From positions 248,001-312,000 of the forward strand of contig NZ_BCXJ01000002.1 of the NCBI RefSeq assembly GCF_001598215.1: a stretch of 64,000 nucleotides of DNA, given 5' to 3'. The stretch is from Shouchella clausii. GTDB lineage: Bacteria > Bacillota > Bacilli > Bacillales > Bacillaceae_D. A program made the translations under genes and the position numbers. This document shows positions 1 through 7,517 of this stretch, piece by piece. Under the pieces are notes generated by a model. The model was not told where the DNA came from. It did no database searches and saw nothing but the letters and a program-made list of their open reading frames with translations. Every line of letters begins with the position of its first letter. Position 1 is the first letter of the stretch.

Positions 1-124
1 TTCGTACCGGCTCTTTAAGTAGCTCATACATTTCATCTGGATAGCCTAGTTTTTTTAGCGCCTTATGTATAATGGACTGAGTCGCTACAAGAACATCTAA
101 TTTATCCTCTTGGTTTTCGTCCAT
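1..124 (-). CDS. gudB: NAD-specific glutamate dehydrogenase, N-terminal 41 residues only
   Basis: The reading frame opens at an ATG (complement of 122-124) behind an AGGTGG ribosome site and runs off the left edge. The visible start, with the stretch LDVLVATQSIIHKALKKLGY and then YELLKEP, matches what I recall of Bacillus GudB/RocG, which interconverts glutamate and 2-oxoglutarate in the cytoplasm. The position next to ypbH also fits: in B. subtilis gudB follows ypbH. The catalytic and NAD-binding regions lie outside the window, so GudB and RocG cannot be told apart by sequence, and the symbol rests on neighbourhood. Confidence 0.85.
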   Translation of the reverse strand, partial: MDENQEDKLDVLVATQSIIHKALKKLGYPDEMYELLKEPVR

Positions 125-211
125 CTTTTCCACCTCTTCGGAAGTCAGCTGCTCACATCTTTATCTTAATGAAATGCTCACATAATTGCCATCCTTTTTT
201 CTAAAAACCCA

Positions 212-1228
212 TTAGTCTGTTGCAACAAGTTCCATTCCTTCAATCAATTCCACTGCCTGTTGTTTTTGCCAATCCCTCATTGTGAACAGTTCATAAAAAA
301 GTCCGTCTTCCGTCCAATTTGCATAATGACTTGACGGTTCCCAACTAAAATTGACCTCCATGCCACGAACGGTCTCCGTCTCACTTTCGCCAATCCATTC
401 CAACCCGTAGCTTTTGGAGATGGTCAGTTCAATTTCCTTGCCGTCACTATCGAGATACAACGCAACAACAGAAGCATCCTCACTGCCGCCGTCATACAGC
501 TCAATGTTTTCCAGCTTTAAACCGTTTAACTCGTTTGGCAAGCGCAGTGATTTGTCAAATGCGTCAGCCAATTCGTTTTTCTCTATTTGGACAGGTGCCT
601 CTTCACTTACTAAAACAAATCCATCTTCCTCCACATCAAACCAACCTTCAGGAAAGTCAGGCTTAAAGCGAACCTCGACCGCTTCCCCTGCCACGACTTG
701 ATCAGAGTACGTATAAACGGTCTTTAGTTGGAGGTACGTTTTTTTGTCGACCCATAACTCAGCTTCCTTTATGTGGTCAGTCTCAGAATAAAAATGGAGT
801 TTAAACACATTACGTTTTAAAAAGCGCTCGTCTTCAACGACTTCAATCTCATGGTTTTTCAGCAAATAGCTCACTTCATCAAGCAATGCTTCTTTTGGGG
901 TAAGCGGGTTCGTCGCTGCCTCTACATTTGCTTCGTAAATCATTTTTGTTTCATAGTCTTTTTCATAAATATTGCCATCAACATATAAAGAAGTGGACAA
1001 CAACTGCCCGTCTTTGGCAAAATCGACCCGTTGTGTTTGCTCGTCTTTTGCATAGACTGACTCGCTGTAGCCATCATCAAATTCTTTAATAATCGTATAA
1101 GGAACAAACTTTTCTTCTCTTGCAAGGGCCTGCTCTAGCACATCTTCAGCATTGATTGTCATGAAGCTGCACCCACCTGTAAACAACAACCCTGTAATTG
1201 CCGCTAAAAATAGCGGTTGCCGTTTCAT
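212..1228 (-). CDS. Lipoprotein encoded with a two-component system, LolA/RseB-like
   Basis: This 338-residue protein has a signal peptide with a lipobox-like FTGGC ending at Cys20, so it should be anchored on the outer face of the membrane. The rest is soluble and acidic, with alternating strands reminiscent of the LolA/RseB fold (for example FKLHFYSETDHIKEAELWVD). That fold assignment is by eye and uncertain. Its ATG overlaps the kinase stop codon in an ATGA arrangement, so the two are translationally coupled. The operon order is regulator, kinase, lipoprotein, which suggests a sensor accessory or an envelope-stress sensing role. No enzymatic motif is visible. Confidence 0.75.
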   Translation of the reverse strand: MKRQPLFLAAITGLLFTGGCSFMTINAEDVLEQALAREEKFVPYTIIKEFDDGYSESVYAKDEQTQRVDFAKDGQLLSTSLYVDGNIYEKDYETKMIYEANVEAATNPLTPKEALLDEVSYLLKNHEIEVVEDERFLKRNVFKLHFYSETDHIKEAELWVDKKTYLQLKTVYTYSDQVVAGEAVEVRFKPDFPEGWFDVEEDGFVLVSEEAPVQIEKNELADAFDKSLRLPNELNGLKLENIELYDGGSEDASVVALYLDSDGKEIELTISKSYGLEWIGESETETVRGMEVNFSWEPSSHYANWTEDGLFYELFTMRDWQKQQAVELIEGMELVATD

Positions 1229-2667
1229 TCACTTCCCCCCTCTGTTTTTATACACGGAATGGAAAAGAAAAACGTACTCCCGTGTGGTGGCGACGAATAG
1301 ACATCAATTGTGCCTCCATGCTGATTGATAAGTTCCCGGCAAATAGACAGTCCTAAGCCTACGCCCTTATCGTTTGTTTGGCTTCTAGCCTGTTCTACTT
1401 GAAAAAACGGGTCAAAGAGCTGGCGTTGCACCCCACTTGGAATCCCTTGCCCTTCATCTTTTACGAAAATATAGAGTCGCTGGTCATTTGTCCGCGCTAC
1501 GTAAGGAGGCAAACAAGACTGCTTATTTGTCGCGTACAAGGAAATCGCGCCTCCTTCAGGCGAATAGCAGATTGCGTTGGTAACCAAATTGTCCATGACT
1601 TGAACAAGACGGCCAGCATCTGCATCGACTTCAGCCGGCTCTATTTCCATGTTCGTACTTAACCTTAACTGCTCTTTTTCAAGGTCGTACCCATCAAACA
1701 ACAATTCGACAAGCTCTTCTGCATCGACCTTTTTTAACGACAAGCTAAAGCTCGTTGAATGAACTTGGGAGAAAATAAGCAAATCTTCAATCAATCGCTG
1801 CATATACTCGGTCTTTGCTAAAATAACCTTGCTATACTCCTCCCTTTTATCCGGGTGGGCGTGCATCCCTTCCGCATACGCGCGTATGGATGTTAAAGGC
1901 GTCCTTAAATCATGTGAAATCGCCACAATCAGCTTTTTGCGGTCTTCGTCCTCACTTTGTTTTTGGGCATCAATTGCTCGCAAATGCGCTGCCATGTTCG
2001 CAAAATTGTCCATCAGTTGGCCAACTTCCGTACGCCCGCGCTTAACAGGGGTCGTACGATTTTGTTTCCCATAAGCAACTTCGTCCATTTCCGCTTTCAT
2101 CCAAGCAAATGGAACGAGCATATTCCGTTTAAACCAGTGCTGCACAATAAAAAGAGTGATACCTACTGTTATAAGAAAAAACAAGACCGTCAGCATGTAC
2201 ACTTCCTTCGTTTCCTTGCGTATGCCGCTTTTGTCAAAGCGAAGCTCAAAGTAGCCTGCAATTTGGTCTTGCAAAAAAATCGGCTCCTTGTAAATGTAGG
2301 CCGAATCACTTGATTGCCAACTATACAAATTGCTTAACATCCCCTCTGGCGTAAGGTGGGTGGCAAAAACCCCTTCCTCAGAGGCGCTTTGGAATTGCAA
2401 GGCCCGATCCTTTGAATAAAGACCTAACTGGACGTTTTCATGTTGTTTGAGCGCCAAGCGGCCAAGCTCCTTTGCCGAGCCATCAAACATTTGTGCATTC
2501 TGATTTAGCGTTCGGCTTATGCTTTTAGCGACAATCATCGACTCTAAATGGTTACTTGACTCTTCTTTCGCCACACGGTTTAGTTGGTATGAAAATAAGC
2601 TTGTCGCGATAAACGGGACAAGCGCGGTTGCGAGCAAGAGCAAGTTTAACTGCCCTCTAAGCTTCAT
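1225..2667 (-). CDS. Membrane sensor histidine kinase
   Basis: The protein has 480 residues. A first membrane segment lies near residues 7-27 and a second near 155-175, enclosing an extracytoplasmic sensor region of about 125 residues. HAMP-like sequence follows, then the dimerisation domain with the phosphoacceptor in AISHDLRTPLTSIRAY. The ATP-binding domain carries the N box (VMDNLVTNAICYS), the G1 box (DEGQGIP) and the G2 region (GVGLGLSICREL). It overlaps the upstream response regulator by 4 bp and the downstream lipoprotein by 4 bp, so the three form one operon. The sensor domain gives no clue to the signal. It is unrelated in position to resE, which lies 23 kb away. Confidence 0.93.
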   Translation of the reverse strand: MKLRGQLNLLLLATALVPFIATSLFSYQLNRVAKEESSNHLESMIVAKSISRTLNQNAQMFDGSAKELGRLALKQHENVQLGLYSKDRALQFQSASEEGVFATHLTPEGMLSNLYSWQSSDSAYIYKEPIFLQDQIAGYFELRFDKSGIRKETKEVYMLTVLFFLITVGITLFIVQHWFKRNMLVPFAWMKAEMDEVAYGKQNRTTPVKRGRTEVGQLMDNFANMAAHLRAIDAQKQSEDEDRKKLIVAISHDLRTPLTSIRAYAEGMHAHPDKREEYSKVILAKTEYMQRLIEDLLIFSQVHSTSFSLSLKKVDAEELVELLFDGYDLEKEQLRLSTNMEIEPAEVDADAGRLVQVMDNLVTNAICYSPEGGAISLYATNKQSCLPPYVARTNDQRLYIFVKDEGQGIPSGVQRQLFDPFFQVEQARSQTNDKGVGLGLSICRELINQHGGTIDVYSSPPHGSTFFFSIPCIKTEGGSE

Positions 2668-3350
2668 CGGTTCCCCAGCCCTATAAATTTATAACCAACG
2701 CCCCACACCGTTTCTATGTATTTCGGATGCTTCGTCCCGTCTTTTAATTTGTGTCTGACATTTTTCACATGGACTGTAACCGTTCTGCTGTCAAAGCCGT
2801 CACCATTCCATACTGCTGCGTACAGCTCTTCTTTTGTAAAAACGCGCCCTGGGTGGTTGGCTAAAAACAGCAGCAGTTCAAATTCTTTTGCTGTAAAAGA
2901 GATTTGCTCGCCACGAGCGAAAACGCGCCTGCCCGTTATGTCAATTTCTACATCTATAAATCGAAGCCTGTCTTCTTGCTGCGGGTACGACCGTTCATAA
3001 CGACGAATTTGCGCTTTCACCCTTGCCGTTAGTTCAAGGGGGCTAAATGGCTTTGTCACATAGTCGTCTGCTCCTAACCCGAAACTTTGGACTTTGTCGA
3101 AATCGGTCTGCTTTGCACTAACAACAATAATGGGCACTTCTGAACTGGCGCGGATTTTCTCACACAAAGCAAACCCATCCATTTTTGGAAGCATCAAATC
3201 GATTAATACAAGCTGGTACGCGCCTTCACAAAAGGCACGGTAGCCACTCTCGCCATCGGCTTGCCATACGACTTTAAAGGATTCCCTCTCTAAGTACTCT
3301 TTCACGATTGTTGCAATTGATTGATCATCTTCAATTAACAATATTGCCAT
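2664..3350 (-). CDS. OmpR-family response regulator
   Basis: The 228-residue protein has an N-terminal receiver domain with acidic residues in IEDD, the phosphoacceptor Asp51 in LVLIDLMLPKMDG, and the conserved Lys in YVTKPFSP. The C-terminal winged helix (TAKEFELLLFLANHPGRVF, then VTVHVKNVRHKLKD and VWGVGYKF) identifies the OmpR/PhoB family. It is the first gene of a three-gene operon with the kinase and the lipoprotein and is the probable partner of that kinase. The targets are unknown; autoregulation is a fair guess only. Confidence 0.94.
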   Translation of the reverse strand: MAILLIEDDQSIATIVKEYLERESFKVVWQADGESGYRAFCEGAYQLVLIDLMLPKMDGFALCEKIRASSEVPIIVVSAKQTDFDKVQSFGLGADDYVTKPFSPLELTARVKAQIRRYERSYPQQEDRLRFIDVEIDITGRRVFARGEQISFTAKEFELLLFLANHPGRVFTKEELYAAVWNGDGFDSRTVTVHVKNVRHKLKDGTKHPKYIETVWGVGYKFIGLGNR

Positions 3351-3445
3351 AAACCGTCCTCACACTCCTAAAACGCTGCCCCTTATCATGCCAAGGTTTC
3401 ACTCGTTTGTTGCTTTTCGCTCAAGTATCCTTATTTTTCTTTACG

Positions 3446-3478
3446 AAAAAAGCAGCGAAAGGTTTCATGCCTTTCGCT
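3446..3478 (-). terminator. Rho-independent terminator after ypbH
   Basis: On the minus strand AGCGAAAGG pairs perfectly with CCTTTCGCT across a 7-nt loop (arms 3454-3462 and 3470-3478) and is followed by GCTTTTTTC. It lies just after the ypbH stop codon and before the response regulator promoter region, so it separates ypbH from the two-component operon. Confidence 0.85.
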
Positions 3479-3486
3479 ACATCCAG

Positions 3487-4089
3487 CTACGTCTTAAGAT
3501 AAAAAATCCGATAAAGCTGTTCAACCGCTTGCGCTGGCATTAACGCTTTTCCATATTCGCAAATACGATGGAAAGAGGTTGTCGCAGGGCTGCCAAATTC
3601 TGATAAAATCGCTATAATGGCCGCTTCATTCACTTCCTCAAGCTCTGCTTCGTTAAACTTTAAGTAGAAGCGCGTTTGATAGGAATGCAATTCGCCGCCT
3701 AACATACCTATTGCGTGTAGACGGGACGCGAGACCAATGACGTCTTCAAACGAAGAAAACTCATAAAAAACTTCGTCGGTTTCGTCTAAAGTCAATTGCA
3801 TTTCAATAAAGCCTTCTTCATAGTCATCGACATCATACTCGTCAGCAGGGTCGCCTTTCGTAATAATAAAGACCATGCCCTGCGCTGGCATCGCAAACAC
3901 TTCAACTGCAATCGGCCCATCGATTTTAAAACCTAGCTCGTCATCTGCTTCCAGCATCATATCCCGAAATAAGTCATGGACTTTCGGAACATCTTGCCAT
4001 AAGTCTTCTTTTGTAATACCTCTTTCGTCCATATCATCATAGGTTAGAAAAACCTTAAATTTATCGATTGCTAAACGCTCTAAGCGCAT
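3487..4089 (-). CDS. ypbH: MecA-type adaptor protein (YpbH, MecB)
   Basis: The 200-residue protein starts MRLERLAIDKFKVFLTYDD and continues with DLFRDMMLEADDELGF, the pattern of MecA and its paralogue YpbH. MecA proteins deliver substrates such as ComK to the ClpC ATPase; YpbH is known to bind ClpC and to have weaker, partly distinct effects on competence and sporulation. The acidic middle (DEYDVDDYEEG) and the C-terminal domain (FYEFSSFEDVIGLASRL) are both present. An AAAGGAGGGG ribosome site precedes the ATG. The assignment to YpbH rather than MecA rests on its place beside ypbG and gudB, as in B. subtilis. Confidence 0.88.
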   Translation of the reverse strand: MRLERLAIDKFKVFLTYDDMDERGITKEDLWQDVPKVHDLFRDMMLEADDELGFKIDGPIAVEVFAMPAQGMVFIITKGDPADEYDVDDYEEGFIEMQLTLDETDEVFYEFSSFEDVIGLASRLHAIGMLGGELHSYQTRFYLKFNEAELEEVNEAAIIAILSEFGSPATTSFHRICEYGKALMPAQAVEQLYRIFYLKT

Positions 4090-4125
4090 ACCAGCCCCTC
4101 CTTTATGCCCGTATGGTTCTCTCGC

Positions 4126-4157
4126 GCGTATCTATACGATACGGTATGTGGATACGC
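4126..4157. promoter_or_regulatory. Inverted repeat between the MerR-like gene and ypbH
   Basis: GCGTATC (4126-4132) and GATACGC (4151-4157) form a perfect 7-bp inverted repeat around an 18-nt spacer rich in GTAT. It sits in the 111-nt gap upstream of ypbH and directly downstream of a MerR-like regulator gene. MerR proteins bind dyad sites, so an operator is possible. A hairpin in the intercistronic RNA is the alternative. Confidence 0.3.
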
Positions 4158-4200
4158 AAAAGATGGTTCTCAAAATCATTGTTTTTCCTAAATCCAATTT

Positions 4201-5112
4201 TTAATGTTGCAGCATTCGTTCAATCCATATTTCCCAGTCTGCTCTTGACTTGCCGATGAACATCGTCTCACAGTTTGTTTTCTTGTTGTCAGGGAGCTCT
4301 GAAAACCCTTTTCCAAGCAACCCGATCTTCGTGTTAGGCTGTTTTTTTATCACTTGTTTCAGCCAGTCCTCAGCAGCCTGTATGTTCTTCTCATCTCTGC
4401 AAGAAACAGCGACAAGGCTAGGCGAGCACTGCTGCACAACCAATTCTGCATCTTCAACAGAAATTCCTGTCCCAAAACAGATTGTGCTAAACCCTTTTCG
4501 CTTTAAATAAAACGCAAAGATCCTTAACGGCAAAGCCGATTGTTCATGAGGGCCGCAAAACAACAAAATTTTTGGCTTGGACCTGTCAGTAGGCAGCACC
4601 ATTGCCAAATTTGTGATTTTCGCCTCCATGGCTCGTACAGCATATTGTAGATGGGCAAGTGTAATGGTTCCTTGCCTTCTTTCCTGTTCAAGCATGTCAT
4701 AGGCAATACTAAACAGCTCAATCGCCACACGTTCCATCGAATACATACTAAAAGCACGGTTAAGCCATTCTTGGGCTTGTTCCTCATCAAAGGCGAGCAA
4801 AGCTTTTAGGAAATCCGTGGCAAGGTGGCTTATATAGCTGGAATTCTCTGTTGCTGTACTCCATTCACCGCTCGCTTTGTCAGCCTCTTTTAGTTCAACG
4901 GCTTGTTTAATGGAAAATCCTTCATTGACTTTTTCAATTAGCCAGCGGAGCACGGCAATGTGTTCGTCTGTATACAAACGATGGCCGCTTTCGTTCCGAT
5001 CCGGGTTAATAGCCTGGTATCGCCTTTCCCATGCCCTTAATGTTCCCGGGTGAATCCCTAATTTCTTGGAAACGGCCTTTATGTTATACTTCCCATCTTT
5101 AGAGGTCATCAT
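4201..5112 (-). CDS. MerR-like regulator with degenerate B12-binding domain
   Basis: The protein has 303 residues. The N-terminal helix-turn-helix (YNIKAVSKKLGIHPGTLRAW, then ERRY and GHRLYTDEHIAVL) is typical of MerR-family DNA-binding domains. A helical middle (about residues 85-185) and a C-terminal Rossmann-like domain (ILLFCGPHEQSALPLRIFAF, then GFSTICFGTGI) match the layout of CarH/LitR-type photoreceptors. The residues used for cobalamin are missing: the usual His after Gln in the ExHxxG-like motif is replaced (HEQSALPL), and the W-x9-EH motif of the helical bundle is not intact (RRQGTITLAHLQYA). Either of two adjacent ATGs (5112 or 5109) could start it. It lies 14 nt after ypbG and is probably co-transcribed. 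Confidence 0.82.
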   Translation of the reverse strand: MMTSKDGKYNIKAVSKKLGIHPGTLRAWERRYQAINPDRNESGHRLYTDEHIAVLRWLIEKVNEGFSIKQAVELKEADKASGEWSTATENSSYISHLATDFLKALLAFDEEQAQEWLNRAFSMYSMERVAIELFSIAYDMLEQERRQGTITLAHLQYAVRAMEAKITNLAMVLPTDRSKPKILLFCGPHEQSALPLRIFAFYLKRKGFSTICFGTGISVEDAELVVQQCSPSLVAVSCRDEKNIQAAEDWLKQVIKKQPNTKIGLLGKGFSELPDNKKTNCETMFIGKSRADWEIWIERMLQH

Positions 5113-5126
5113 CCTGCCTTTGCCCC

Positions 5127-5909
5127 CTATTCCTCCACCTTTGCTATGCTTGGTTTGATCGTAATCGCATGAACTTCAGGAGCAGCGCCTAAACGAAGGG
5201 GTACAGACGTCGTCCCATACCCATTGCTCACGAGTTTCAAAAATCCGCCTTCCTGTACAAGTCCGCCTTTTTTCTCTAAGCCGAAACCGAAGACACGGAT
5301 TTGCCCTCCATGCGTATGTCCACAAAGCATCACGTCCACATCCCTACCATGAAGGGAATGGCTTACATTTGGGTAATGGCAAAGAACAATTGTATAAGTG
5401 TCCTGTTTGTCGGCAAAAAGCTTGTCCAGTTCTTCCTCGCTATAGTCTCTGTCGCTCAGTCCAATGATTGTGATACGAGCTTCCTTTATCGTTATCGTCG
5501 TCTGTTTATTGTCTAAATAGCTTACGCCATATTTACGAAGGCATGCAGCAAGCCATTGTTGATCGACTTCTTCGTCGTTGTTGCCTCGCACAAAAAAAAC
5601 AGGCGCCAATTCAGCTAATTTTTGTAAGTTCTCTTCAGTCCGTGCTCTCGGAGCACCTCTCTCTGTTAGATCTCCACCAATCAATACCGCATCGCAGCGC
5701 TCTCTCGCGATATCCAATATTTCATCGGCAATTTGCCGCCGGTGGATATCCGAAATAAACAAAAGCTCGATTGGATCTGCTTTTGCCGGGATTTTCGCGC
5801 TTGAGAAAGTGTGGAAGCGGACATTATTTTCTTGAGCTTGTCTCGCCATATGCATCGCCAAGGCGCCCCCAGCAAACGCAACAGCGGTTTTTATCCAGAA
5901 TTTCCACAT
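5127..5909 (-). CDS. ypbG: Membrane-anchored metallophosphoesterase (YpbG)
   Basis: I place the start at the ATG at 5909, because an AAGGAG site lies 9 nt upstream. The frame stays open to 6059, but those codons overlap the preceding gene. The resulting 260-residue protein begins MWKFWIKTAVAFAGGALAM, a short membrane anchor. It then shows the calcineurin-like metal ligands: LLFISDIHRR, LIGGDLTERG, FVRGNND, LCHYPN and LCGHTHGGQIRV. This is the YkuE/YpbG type of phosphoesterase; the substrate is not known. Its position fits ypbG of B. subtilis, which lies between ypbF and ypbH. Confidence 0.88.
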   Translation of the reverse strand: MWKFWIKTAVAFAGGALAMHMARQAQENNVRFHTFSSAKIPAKADPIELLFISDIHRRQIADEILDIARERCDAVLIGGDLTERGAPRARTEENLQKLAELAPVFFVRGNNDEEVDQQWLAACLRKYGVSYLDNKQTTITIKEARITIIGLSDRDYSEEELDKLFADKQDTYTIVLCHYPNVSHSLHGRDVDVMLCGHTHGGQIRVFGFGLEKKGGLVQEGGFLKLVSNGYGTTSVPLRLGAAPEVHAITIKPSIAKVEE

Positions 5910-6042
5910 TTCCATAAGCTCCTTGTCATTCGAAAAGTATAGATGTATCATACCACATTCCTGCCATAATTGCCTTATTTGGCAACTTTTCTCGGCTAAT
6001 AAAACATAAGAAAAACACGGAGGCACATCGTATGCCTCCGCG

Positions 6043-7230
6043 TTACTTTTTATCTCCATTTCCTAAAAAGGAAAGAGCAGCTGCTCCTAGGTGTTTGGCG
6101 GCCACAAGCATAGCACGCTCGTCAATATCAAACTTAGGGTGATGATGGGGATAAACGATGCCCTTTTCTTCATTCCCAGCACCGGTGAAAAAGAACGCTC
6201 CTGGAACACGTTGTAAATAATAAGAAAAGTCTTCCCCGCCCATTACGGGCTCGATTTCATGCAATTTTTCTGCTGGATGGAATGATTCCGCTGTTTTCAC
6301 TAAAAGTTCCGTCATTTCTCTGTCATTCACGACTGCTGGATACCCTTTTGCGTAAGTAAACGAATAAGTCGCACCACTCGCCTCGCAAACCCCTTTGATC
6401 GTTTCTTCCATACGGGCAATTAATTGGTTTTGTACGCTTTCACTAAACGTTCTTACCGTCCCTTCTAACTTCGCCGTATCACTAATGACGTTAAAAGCAC
6501 CTCCTGCATGGAAAGAAGCGATTGTGACAACTGCCGGTTCTAGAGGATTGACATTGCGGCTCACTAACTGTTGGAGCATCATGGCTACAGACGAGCCGAC
6601 CATGACAGCATCAATCGTTTCATGGGGAAGAGCTCCGTGCCCGCCTTTTCCTTGGATATTCACTTCAAAGCGGTCTGATGCAGCCATCAAACGGTCATAT
6701 GAATAGCCAACTTCCCCATAAGGAAGGGGGCTCCATAAATGGGTGCCAAAAATAGCGTCCACCCCATCTAAACAACCATCTTCGATCATCGCAATCGCAC
6801 CGCCTGGGGCAAATTCTTCCGCAAATTGGTGGATGAGGACAATCGTCCCTTCCAACTCATCACGCATCGCTACGAGCGCTTTCGCTAATACGAGCAGTGT
6901 AGCGGTATGGCCGTCATGCCCACAAGCATGCATTTTCCCAGGAATTTTCGAAGCAAACGGCAGCCCCGTTTCTTCATGAATAGGCAGCGCATCAAAGTCC
7001 GCTCGTAGTGCTACTGTTTTGCCTGGTTTTTTGCCTTTGATTGTCCCGACGACACCCCGTCCCCCTACTTGTGTACGGACGTCAATACCAAGTTTTTGCA
7101 AATAAGAGGCAATTTTTCTTGGTGTTATTTCTTCTTCAAAGGCCAGTTCAGGCTCAGCATGAAAATCCCGGCGCAAGTCCACCATTTCCGGGTAAAGTGA
7201 TTCAAGTTTTTTAAACAACGCCTCTCGCAC
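6043..7230 (-). CDS. M20-family amidohydrolase (aminoacylase-like peptidase)
   Basis: This is a metallopeptidase-family hydrolase of the M20D group, which removes acyl groups from N-acyl amino acids or related amides. The metal ligands and catalytic residues are visible in MHACGHDGHTA, in QFAEEFAPGGA and in MGGEDFSYYL, and the dimerisation-domain motif GGHGALPHETIDA is present. AGGAGG lies 8 nt before the GTG at 7230; the GTG at 7236 is only 2 nt from it, so 7230 is preferred. The product has about 395 residues, the family's usual length. The substrate cannot be read from sequence. The gene interrupts the ypbF-ypbG order known from B. subtilis. Confidence 0.9.
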   Translation of the reverse strand: MREALFKKLESLYPEMVDLRRDFHAEPELAFEEEITPRKIASYLQKLGIDVRTQVGGRGVVGTIKGKKPGKTVALRADFDALPIHEETGLPFASKIPGKMHACGHDGHTATLLVLAKALVAMRDELEGTIVLIHQFAEEFAPGGAIAMIEDGCLDGVDAIFGTHLWSPLPYGEVGYSYDRLMAASDRFEVNIQGKGGHGALPHETIDAVMVGSSVAMMLQQLVSRNVNPLEPAVVTIASFHAGGAFNVISDTAKLEGTVRTFSESVQNQLIARMEETIKGVCEASGATYSFTYAKGYPAVVNDREMTELLVKTAESFHPAEKLHEIEPVMGGEDFSYYLQRVPGAFFFTGAGNEEKGIVYPHHHPKFDIDERAMLVAAKHLGAAALSFLGNGDKK

Positions 7231-7254
7231 CGACACCCCTCCTCATTTATGTAC

Positions 7255-7279
7255 AAAAAAGGTACCCTAAAAGGATACC
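7255..7279 (-). terminator. Terminator between the 35-residue ORF and the amidohydrolase
   Basis: On the minus strand GGTATCC pairs with GGGTACC (one G-T pair) across TTTTA and is followed by six T residues. It lies 20 nt after the stop of the small ORF and ends only about 10 nt before the amidohydrolase ribosome site. It would therefore stop or attenuate transcription into that gene. Confidence 0.75.
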
Positions 7280-7298
7280 ATCGAATAAAACAACTGCC

Positions 7299-7406
7299 TT
7301 AATCAGAGTTCTGGGACATTTTCAAAAGCATAAACGCCATCGAAACCGCCACAGCAATGGCAGTTAGACCGATGCCGAGGATAGAAATTAATTGAGACCC
7401 GCTCAT
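7299..7406 (-). CDS. Small single-span membrane protein, 35 residues
   Basis: An ATG at 7406 follows AAGGAG with a 9-nt gap. The 35-codon frame encodes MSGSQLISILGIGLTAIAVA and then VSMAFMLLKMSQNSD. Nearly all of residues 5-28 are hydrophobic, so the product would be a single transmembrane helix with a short polar tail. A fair promoter lies upstream (7457-7486) and a terminator directly downstream, so the ORF is a self-contained transcription unit. I do not recognise the family. The ribosome site, promoter, terminator and composition together make it likely to be translated. Confidence 0.6.
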   Translation of the reverse strand: MSGSQLISILGIGLTAIAVAVSMAFMLLKMSQNSD

Positions 7407-7456
7407 TCTTGTCCACTCCTTGCTTTATCTGCCTTAAAGAAAACGAATACAACTCC

Positions 7457-7486
7457 AGTATAGCATAACGGGAGGCGTTTTTGAAA
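7457..7486 (-). promoter_or_regulatory. Candidate sigma-A promoter of the 35-residue ORF
   Basis: On the minus strand TTTCAA and TATACT are spaced by 18 nt. The -10 element is about 50 nt upstream of the small ORF start. The spacer contains TCCCGTTATG, which can pair with the sequence over the stop codon of the upstream flippase-like gene (CATAACGGG, 7514-7522). Confidence 0.4.
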
Positions 7487-7517
7487 GGCTATCCCACAAG
7501 TGCTTATCATTTTCCCG

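Noticed and set aside
6000-6059. ypbG start at 6059
   Set aside because: It would add 50 residues overlapping the amidohydrolase; a good ribosome site decides for 5909.
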